NCBI GenBank assembly: GCA_016187725.1
Contig: JACPJE010000017.1
Location: forward strand, 1 to 64,000
Reading direction: 5' to 3'
DNA length: 64,000 nt
Source: Candidatus Latescibacterota bacterium
GTDB taxonomy: Bacteria > Latescibacterota > UBA2968 > UBA8231
The notes under the pieces are model-generated. The model saw nothing but the letters and a program-made list of their open reading frames with translations. It searched no databases and was not told the DNA's origin. Made by a program: the position numbers and the translations under genes. This document shows, piece by piece, positions 55,169 through 61,507 of the stretch; position 1 is the first letter of the stretch, and each line of letters starts with the position of its first letter.

Positions 55169-56193
55169 AGATCCTCAGGCTCCTGCTCCCCGGCCTGGGG
55201 CTTTTGCTGCTGGGCTACCTGATCGGCAAGATGGGCATGGGGGAAATCCTGCACCACCTGGCCATCGTCAAGTGGTCCTTCCCCCTGGTGCTGCTGGTCG
55301 CCTTCCTGTGGCACCTGAGCAATTCCCTGGCCTGGAGCTTCGCCTTCCCGCCTGGGGCTTTCAAGCCGCCTTTCTCAGCCCTGCTGAAAGCCAAGCTGGC
55401 CGGCGACGCGGTCAGCCAGCTCACCCCCCTGGCCAACCTGGGCGGCGAACCGCTCAAGGCGTACCTGCTCAAAGGCCAGGCCCCCACCTCGTTGAGCCTG
55501 GCGGCGGTGGTGGTCAACAAGACCACCCAGGTGCTCACCGGCCTGATCTTCTCGTCCCTGGGCTTCGTGATGGTGGTCTCCCACTGGGACCTGCCCCATG
55601 CCCTGCCCCGCTCGGTGGAACTGGGCCTGGGCCTGATCCTGGCGGCCAGCGGCCTGATGATCTGGGGACTCTACCGCCAGCAGAACCGCCTGTTCACCTC
55701 GCTGCTGATCCTGATCCGCCGGCTGGGCCTCAAGACCGACTGGGTCGAGAGCAAGATGGCCCAGGCCAGGCGCATCGACCACCACATCGGCCACTTCTAC
55801 CACCGCCACCAGGTGCGCCTGGCCGCGGTGGTGGGCTGCCACGCCCTGGGCTGGCTGCTGGGGACCTGCGAGACCTACGTGATCCTGCAGGCCCTGGGGG
55901 TGGACATCGATTTCGCAGTGGCCCTGCTGCTCACCTCCCTGTCGGTGAGCATCAACAGCCTCTTCTTCTTCATGCCCTCCAGCATCGGCGTGCTCGAAGG
56001 CAGCCAGGTCTTCCTCTTCCTGAGCCTGGGCCTCAATCCGGCCGCGGGGCTCTCGATGGGGATCGTCAAGCGGCTGCGCAAGGTCTTCTGGATTTCCGTC
56101 GGCTGGGTCTTCCTCTCCCAGATGAGCCGCAAGATCGCCCGCGCCGAGGAGCAGCAGCAGGCCTCTGCCCGGGCCGGGTCCCTGCCCCGATGA
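55165..56193 (+). CDS. UPF0104/lysylphosphatidylglycerol synthase-type membrane protein
   Basis: This 342-residue protein starts at GTG overlapping the previous stop. About eight helices are predicted. 'LTPLANLGGEPLKAYLLKGQ' and 'AVVVNKTTQVLTGLIFSSLG' are family signatures (PF03706, the flippase half of MprF and HpnL-like proteins), as is 'FFFMPSSIGVLEGSQVFLFL'. Such domains are thought to translocate lipids between leaflets. No aminoacyl-transferase domain is attached. Placed between a phosphotransferase and trans-envelope exporters, it is a candidate lipid flippase for the product. Confidence 0.82.
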   Translation: MKILRLLLPGLGLLLLGYLIGKMGMGEILHHLAIVKWSFPLVLLVAFLWHLSNSLAWSFAFPPGAFKPPFSALLKAKLAGDAVSQLTPLANLGGEPLKAYLLKGQAPTSLSLAAVVVNKTTQVLTGLIFSSLGFVMVVSHWDLPHALPRSVELGLGLILAASGLMIWGLYRQQNRLFTSLLILIRRLGLKTDWVESKMAQARRIDHHIGHFYHRHQVRLAAVVGCHALGWLLGTCETYVILQALGVDIDFAVALLLTSLSVSINSLFFFMPSSIGVLEGSQVFLFLSLGLNPAAGLSMGIVKRLRKVFWISVGWVFLSQMSRKIARAEEQQQASARAGSLPR

Positions 56194-57536
56194 AGCGGAA
56201 GGGCAACTGGGCGGCGCTGTGGCTGGGTGGCTGGGCCTGCGCGGCCAGTGCCTGGGCCGCCGAACCCCAACCCCCCTACGATCTGCAGGAACTGACCGAA
56301 CTGGCCCTGCGTCACACCCTCGCAGTCGGGGAGGGTTCTTGGAAGGTGGCCGGCGCGCAGGCCAGGTTGCGTCAGGTGGAGGCGGCGCGATTTTTGCCTC
56401 GCCTGCGCCTGGAGAGCACCAGCGGGCTGGTGCCCGCCGCCGAGGGCGACATCTTCAATCCGCCCCAGGACACGGCCGGCCTGCGGGAACTGGGCCCCTT
56501 CACCCAGGCCGAACTGGAATTCATCCAGCCCCTGTACGTGGCCGGCGCCGCGCAGCTGTGGCGGGCGGCCCAGCAGGGGGTGGCGGCCGAAGAGGCCGCC
56601 CTGCAGGGCCAGCGCCTGGAGCTGGAGCTGGAGGTGGCCGAACTCTACTACGGCCTCCTGCTGGCCCGCCAGCTGGGGGACCTGGCCGTGGAGCTGAGGA
56701 AAAAGATCGAGGATAAGCGCTCCGAGATCGAGGACAACCCCGCCATCCCCTTGTCTGGGCACTACAAGTTCCAGCTGGCCCTGGTGGAGCTGGACAAGCA
56801 ACAACAATTGATCGCCCAGAAGAAAGAGCTGGCCCTGGCGGCCCTGGCCTGGAAAACCGGACTGAAGGAGGGGGAAAGCGCGAAACTGGAAAGCCAGGGA
56901 CTGGCGCCCGAAACGGCGGTGCTACCGCCCTTGGACAGCCTGTGCACCCTGGCCTTTACCCAGCGTCCGGACTGGCGCCGGCTCCAGGCCGGACTGCAGG
57001 CCAAGGATGCCCTGGCCCAGGCGGCGCGGGGGGGGTACTATCCGCAGGTGGTGCTCAGCGGAGCCCTGCGCTACGCGGTGGCGCCCCGCCGCACCGACCA
57101 GCACAATCCCTTTGTCAAGGACGAATTCAACTACCTCAACGGCGGGGTGGTGCTGCGGCTGCGCCAGGCCCTGGAGTGGGACCTGATCGGCGCCGAGGTG
57201 GACAAGGCGCGGGCCGAATACCAGGAACTCAAGGCCAAGGAGCGGGTCAACGCCCAGGGCCTGCGGGTGGACGTGCAGCGCGCCTATGGCGAGTACCAGC
57301 AAGCCGCCGCCGAACTGGGGGCGGCCACCGAGGTCCGCCGGCTCAGCCGCCAGTGGGCCAGGGAGGCGCAGGAGGCGTTCGAACTGGACCCCGAGGAGGC
57401 CAAGGAACTCATCGCCGGCTTCGAGGCCTGGGCCCAGAGCGAACAGGCCTACTACGAAGCGGTGTACCGTCACAACGTGGCCCTGGTTGAACTCGAAAAA
57501 ACCACCGGTGGCCTTTCCCTGCGGGGGCAGCCGTGA
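56190..57536 (+). CDS. TolC-family outer-membrane efflux protein
   Basis: This 448-residue protein has a signal peptide (MKRKGNWAALWLGGWACAAS, ending near AWA). It shows the two-fold TolC architecture: 'DLQELTELALRHTLAV' and its counterpart 'LDSLCTLAFTQRPDWRRLQA', followed by 'ARGGYYPQVVLSGALRY' and long coiled-coil helices. It would form a trimeric channel through the outer membrane. It overlaps both neighbours by 4 nt, tying it to the lipid locus and making it the likely exit duct or partner for the MMPL transporter. Confidence 0.85.
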   Translation: MKRKGNWAALWLGGWACAASAWAAEPQPPYDLQELTELALRHTLAVGEGSWKVAGAQARLRQVEAARFLPRLRLESTSGLVPAAEGDIFNPPQDTAGLRELGPFTQAELEFIQPLYVAGAAQLWRAAQQGVAAEEAALQGQRLELELEVAELYYGLLLARQLGDLAVELRKKIEDKRSEIEDNPAIPLSGHYKFQLALVELDKQQQLIAQKKELALAALAWKTGLKEGESAKLESQGLAPETAVLPPLDSLCTLAFTQRPDWRRLQAGLQAKDALAQAARGGYYPQVVLSGALRYAVAPRRTDQHNPFVKDEFNYLNGGVVLRLRQALEWDLIGAEVDKARAEYQELKAKERVNAQGLRVDVQRAYGEYQQAAAELGAATEVRRLSRQWAREAQEAFELDPEEAKELIAGFEAWAQSEQAYYEAVYRHNVALVELEKTTGGLSLRGQP

Positions 57537-58318
57537 AGGGCTGGATGATCAGCTGGTTCGGTGGTCTGCTGCTGGCGGCCGCCGGGGTCCTGGCCCAGGA
57601 GGGGGGAGAGGGGTATCTCCTCCTGGAGGATTTCTCCGGCACCCCCGTGGGCCAGCTGCCCAGGGACTGGACCTGGCGCGACCGGGATGCCGAGAAGCCC
57701 AAGCCCTATGTGGTGGAGGGTGCCGAGGACCGGCGCTATCTGGCGGCCCGCGACACCGGCTCTTCGGTGATCCTGGGCAGGCAGGTCCAGTGGAATCCGC
57801 TGACCTATCCCATCCTGAGCTGGTGCTGGCGGGCCAACGCCCTGCCCCCGGGCGGGGACGAACGCTACGACCGCACCAACGACAGCGCCGCCGGCCTGTA
57901 CGTGATCTTCTCGACCAACTGGCTGGGAGTGCCCAGGCAGATCAAATACGTGTGGAGCACGACCCTGGAGGAGGGGACTTCGGGCCGGCGCAACCGGGTC
58001 GCCCGGCCCTTCTTTGTGGTGGTGGAGAGCGGTGCACGAAACCTGGGCAAATGGATCTTCGAGCAGGTGGACCTAGTCGCCGACCACCAGCGTTTCTACG
58101 GCAAAAGCCCCCCTGAGCGCACCATGGGCCTGGGGATCCTCACAGACGCCAATTCCACCCACTCCTATGCCGAGGCCTTTTACGCCGGCCTGCGGGTGTG
58201 GACCAGGGAGGCCCAGGAGCGCGGGCTGATCGAGAACTATTGCAGCTGTTACGAAGAGGCCAGCGCGGGGCAACCGGCATCAGCCCCCACCCAACACCTC
58301 CCCCTGCCGGGGAAGTAG
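57533..58318 (+). CDS. DUF3047 exported protein
   Basis: This 261-residue protein starts at GTG inside the previous stop. A signal peptide (about 1-22, ...GVLAQ) is followed by the DUF3047 beta-rich domain: 'LLEDFSGTPVGQLPRDW', 'LSWCWRANALPPGGDER', 'NDSAAGLYVIF', 'IKYVWSTTLEEGT' and 'GLGILTDANSTHSYAEAFY'. The fold resembles carbohydrate-binding/lectin sandwiches. The function of the family is not established. Its place beside MlaC and MMPL genes suggests periplasmic handling of the exported molecule. Confidence 0.83.
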   Translation: MKGWMISWFGGLLLAAAGVLAQEGGEGYLLLEDFSGTPVGQLPRDWTWRDRDAEKPKPYVVEGAEDRRYLAARDTGSSVILGRQVQWNPLTYPILSWCWRANALPPGGDERYDRTNDSAAGLYVIFSTNWLGVPRQIKYVWSTTLEEGTSGRRNRVARPFFVVVESGARNLGKWIFEQVDLVADHQRFYGKSPPERTMGLGILTDANSTHSYAEAFYAGLRVWTREAQERGLIENYCSCYEEASAGQPASAPTQHLPLPGK

Positions 58319-58332
58319 AGAGGAGGATATAG

Positions 58333-58935
58333 ATGAAAGGCCTGCAGTTCTTCAGCGCCCTGTGCCTGACCCTGGGTGCGGCGGGGGCGGTCGAGTTACC
58401 CGATCCCATCGCTTTTCTCCAGGGCCGCGACGCCCAGGCCCAGGCCATCGTCAAACAGGCTCCAGATGGCGCCCTGCCCCCCGTCCTGCGCCGGCAGCTG
58501 GACCACCACATCAACGAGGTCTTCGATTTCGGCGAGCTGAGCCGGCTGGCCCTGGGTGCCGAATGGGACAAGCGCAGCGCCCCGGAACGGCAGCGCTTCG
58601 TCGAGGTCTTCGGCTCCATCATCCGCGAAAAGAACTATACCAGCTTCCTGCGCTACTACCGCGAGGGCAGGATCAGCTACCAGGAAAAGAAGGTGGAGGG
58701 GGAGCGGGCCACGGTGCAAGCGGTGGTGCCCCTCAAGCAGGAAAAGGTGGCCATCGGCTACCTGCTGCGCGCCAGCCAGGGGCAGTGGCGGGTGTACGAC
58801 CTGGTCATCGACGGGGCCAGCACCGCCGACGGGTACCAGCGCCAGTACGCGCGCTACCTCCAGAAGCACACCTATGAGCAGCTCATCCAGCAGCTCGGCA
58901 AACAGCTAGACAGTTTGCGCCAGGCGAAGAACTGA
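58333..58935 (+). CDS. MlaC/Ttg2D-family periplasmic phospholipid-binding protein
   Basis: This 200-residue protein starts at ATG after GAGGAGG. It has a signal peptide (MKGLQFFSALCLTLGAAGA). The MlaC pattern is 'LRRQLDHHINEVFDFGELSR', 'SAPERQRFVEVFGSIIREKN' and 'WRVYDLVIDGASTADGYQRQ'. MlaC proteins shuttle phospholipids between membranes. No Mla ABC genes are nearby. The partner here is an MMPL transporter instead, as in hopanoid HpnM/HpnN pairs. Confidence 0.88.
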   Translation: MKGLQFFSALCLTLGAAGAVELPDPIAFLQGRDAQAQAIVKQAPDGALPPVLRRQLDHHINEVFDFGELSRLALGAEWDKRSAPERQRFVEVFGSIIREKNYTSFLRYYREGRISYQEKKVEGERATVQAVVPLKQEKVAIGYLLRASQGQWRVYDLVIDGASTADGYQRQYARYLQKHTYEQLIQQLGKQLDSLRQAKN

Positions 58936-58942
58936 GCGCTGA

Positions 58943-61315
58943 ATGCGCCTCGACTACGGGCGGCTGGTCCATTATGTCTATCACCACCACCTGCGCATCA
59001 TCCTGCTGGCGCTGCTGCTCTCGGTGGGGGCGGGTTATTTCGCCCTGCAGCTGCGCATCCAGACCGACTTCGCCGATCTGCTGCCCGAGGACTACGTCAG
59101 CGTCCGCGAACTGAATCGCATCAAGGAACGAGTGGGGGGCATCAGTCCCCTGATCATCGTCGTCACCTCCGAGGATCTGGTCCCGGCCGCCCGCTTTGTG
59201 GACGTGCTGGCCGATTCCCTCGAACAGAATCCCTTCGTCACCGCGGTGGTCAGCCGCCACCACGACCACGACTTCTACAGCCACAACCGCCTGCTCTACA
59301 TGGAACACGCGGATCTGGAGGAGGTGCACCGGCGCCTGGCCGACTATATCGAGGAGCAGAAAGTCAGGCAGTCGCCCCTCTACGTGCCGCTCGACGATGG
59401 GGAACTGACGCTGGACTTCTCCGACCTGGAGTCCAAGTACCAGCGGCGCAACGACCAGACCGGCCTGGCGCGCGACTACCTGCTCACCGTCGAGCAGAAC
59501 GGCATCACCCTCAGCGTCTATCCGGCCGGCGGGGTCACCGACATCAAGTTCACCCGCCGGCTGATGGCCAGCATCGACCAGACCATCGCCGCCCTCCAGC
59601 CGCAGACTTATCATCCCAGCATCAGGTGCGTATACCAGGGCACGGTCAGGAACAACGCCGCCAACTACGACGCGGTGATGCAGGACATGAAACTCACCTC
59701 GCTCCTCAGCCTGCTGGGGGTGCTGGCGCTGATCTCGCTCTATTTTCGCCAGGTCCTGTCTTCGGTGTTGGTCGCCATCCCGCTGGTGATGAGCCTGGCC
59801 TGGACCTTCGGGCTGACCTATCTGGTGATCGGCAACCTCAACCAGATCACCGTCGGACTCTTCGCCATCCTCTTCGGCCTGGGCATCGACTACGGCATCC
59901 ACGTCTTCGCCCGCTACCGCGAGGCCAGGAGGCGGGGGCTGGAGGTGGAGGCGGCCCTGGACGAGACCCTGCAGCAGACCGGCACCTCGCTGACCACCAG
60001 CGGGCTGACCACCGCGGTGGCTTTCTTCTCGATGATGACCGCCGACTTCAGGGGGTTCTTCGAGTTCGGCTTCATCGTCGGCACCGGGATCATCTTCTCG
60101 CTGGCGGCGATGATCGCCGTCTGCCCGGCCTTCATCGTGCTGGCCGAGCGCTGGCACCTGGTCCGCCTGTGGCAGCAGCAGACGCCGCCCCACCTGCTGC
60201 GCCGGGGGCGGTACCCGCTGCCCAAGGTCACCCTGGGGCTGTGCGCCCTGCTGACCGCCTACGCGTTCTATCGCCTCGGCGACGTCGAGTTCGAGTACGA
60301 TTTCCAGAAGCTGCAGCCGCCCTCCCCCAGTGCCGGCTTCACCCTGCCCGAGGAGGTGAGGGAGGTCCGCTCGCCGGCCATCGTGCTCACCGAGAGCGCC
60401 GCCGAGGCGGGGGAGGTGGTGGCGGTGCTCGAAGCGCGCAAGGCCGCCGGAGGCGATTCCTCCGCCATCGGCCTGGTCAGGAGCGTCTATTCGGCCCTGC
60501 CCGCCGAACAGGAGGCCAAGCTGGAGACCATCGGCCGCATCCGCCAGCTGCTGGACGACGAGGAGGGCTTCTTCTCCGCCGACCAGCAGGCCCGGGTGGA
60601 CTCGCTGCGGCCCTATCTCCAGGTCAGAGAACTGCGGCTGGAGGACCTGCCGCCGGAAAAGACCAAGATCTTCCGCAGCAAGGAGGGGCAGCTCCTCAAT
60701 TTCGTGATGATCACCTCCTCGCTGCCCCTGCGCGACGGCCGCAACGCCATCCGCTTTGCCGAGGAGGTCAAGGAGATTCCCACTCCTTCAGGCAAGGTCT
60801 TTTACGCCTCCAGCTCCCACATCATCTTCGCCGAGATGCTGGAACTGATGGTCAGCGACGGCACCAAGGCCATCGGCCTCACCCTGCTGATCGTCTCCGC
60901 CGTGCTCTACGCCGATCTGCGCCGGGTCCGGGACACCCTGCTGGCCCTGACCCCACTGCTGACCGGGCTGGTCTGGGCCACCGGCATCATGTACCTCTTC
61001 GACATCCGCCTCAACTTCTACAACATCATCGCCTTCCCCACGGTGATCGGCATGGGCATCGACAACAGCGTGCACATCTTCCACCGCTACCGCGAGGAGG
61101 GGCCGGGTTCCATGCGCCTGGTGCTGCGCACCACGGGGGTGGCGCTGGTGGCCACCTCGATGACCAACATGGTGGGTTTTGCCGGCTGCCTTTCAGCCCA
61201 CCATCCCGCCCTCACCGCCATCAGCACCCTGGCGCTGATCGGCATGAGCTGCTGCTTTGTCACCTCCGTCTCCCTGCTGCCCGCCCTGCTGCAGTTGGGG
61301 GAGCGGCGCGCCTGA
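58943..61315 (+). CDS. MMPL/RND-superfamily lipid exporter (HpnN-like)
   Basis: This 790-residue protein has twelve predicted helices in two SSD-like repeats and two large periplasmic domains. N-terminal 'FADLLPEDYVSVRELNRI' is typical of HpnN/MMPL. Conserved helix-4 motifs are 'ILFGLGIDYGIHVFARYRE' and 'VIGMGIDNSVHIFHRYRE', whose G-x-x-x-D-Y/N aspartates relay protons. HpnN-like proteins carry hopanoids or other lipids to the outer membrane. No hopanoid-synthesis genes are visible here, so the cargo is more likely the phospho-alcohol lipid of this locus. Last gene of the arm. Confidence 0.88.
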   Translation: MRLDYGRLVHYVYHHHLRIILLALLLSVGAGYFALQLRIQTDFADLLPEDYVSVRELNRIKERVGGISPLIIVVTSEDLVPAARFVDVLADSLEQNPFVTAVVSRHHDHDFYSHNRLLYMEHADLEEVHRRLADYIEEQKVRQSPLYVPLDDGELTLDFSDLESKYQRRNDQTGLARDYLLTVEQNGITLSVYPAGGVTDIKFTRRLMASIDQTIAALQPQTYHPSIRCVYQGTVRNNAANYDAVMQDMKLTSLLSLLGVLALISLYFRQVLSSVLVAIPLVMSLAWTFGLTYLVIGNLNQITVGLFAILFGLGIDYGIHVFARYREARRRGLEVEAALDETLQQTGTSLTTSGLTTAVAFFSMMTADFRGFFEFGFIVGTGIIFSLAAMIAVCPAFIVLAERWHLVRLWQQQTPPHLLRRGRYPLPKVTLGLCALLTAYAFYRLGDVEFEYDFQKLQPPSPSAGFTLPEEVREVRSPAIVLTESAAEAGEVVAVLEARKAAGGDSSAIGLVRSVYSALPAEQEAKLETIGRIRQLLDDEEGFFSADQQARVDSLRPYLQVRELRLEDLPPEKTKIFRSKEGQLLNFVMITSSLPLRDGRNAIRFAEEVKEIPTPSGKVFYASSSHIIFAEMLELMVSDGTKAIGLTLLIVSAVLYADLRRVRDTLLALTPLLTGLVWATGIMYLFDIRLNFYNIIAFPTVIGMGIDNSVHIFHRYREEGPGSMRLVLRTTGVALVATSMTNMVGFAGCLSAHHPALTAISTLALIGMSCCFVTSVSLLPALLQLGERRA

Positions 61316-61324
61316 TCCGCGGCC

Positions 61325-61358
61325 AAAAAAAAGACCGGCCCCGTGGCGGGGGCCGGTC
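61325..61358 (-). terminator. Terminator downstream of tRNA-Gly
   Basis: On the minus strand GACCGGCCCC pairs with GGGGCCGGTC across a short loop and runs into eight Ts. The stem may also stop the MMPL transcript from the other side, although no T-run follows in that direction. Confidence 0.85.
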
Positions 61359-61407
61359 CTGGCGTGGACTTCCTGGCGCGGTTTATATTATTGGGCGCCT
61401 AAGAAAA

Positions 61408-61483
61408 TGGAGCGGGAGACGGGGCTCGAACCCGCGACAACCACGTTGGCAACGTGGAGCTCTACCAACTGAGCTACTCCCGC
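61408..61483 (-). tRNA. tRNA-Gly (GCC anticodon)
   Basis: A 76-nt cloverleaf with encoded CCA: acceptor GCGGGAG/CTCCCGC, D arm GCTC-AGTTGGTA-GAGC, anticodon stem-loop CCACG-TTGCCAA-CGTGG, T arm GCGGG-TTCGAGC-CCCGT. GCC anticodon reads GGC/GGU glycine codons. Confidence 0.96.
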
Positions 61484-61507
61484 TTTTTACGAGGAGCAAA
61501 TATAAGG

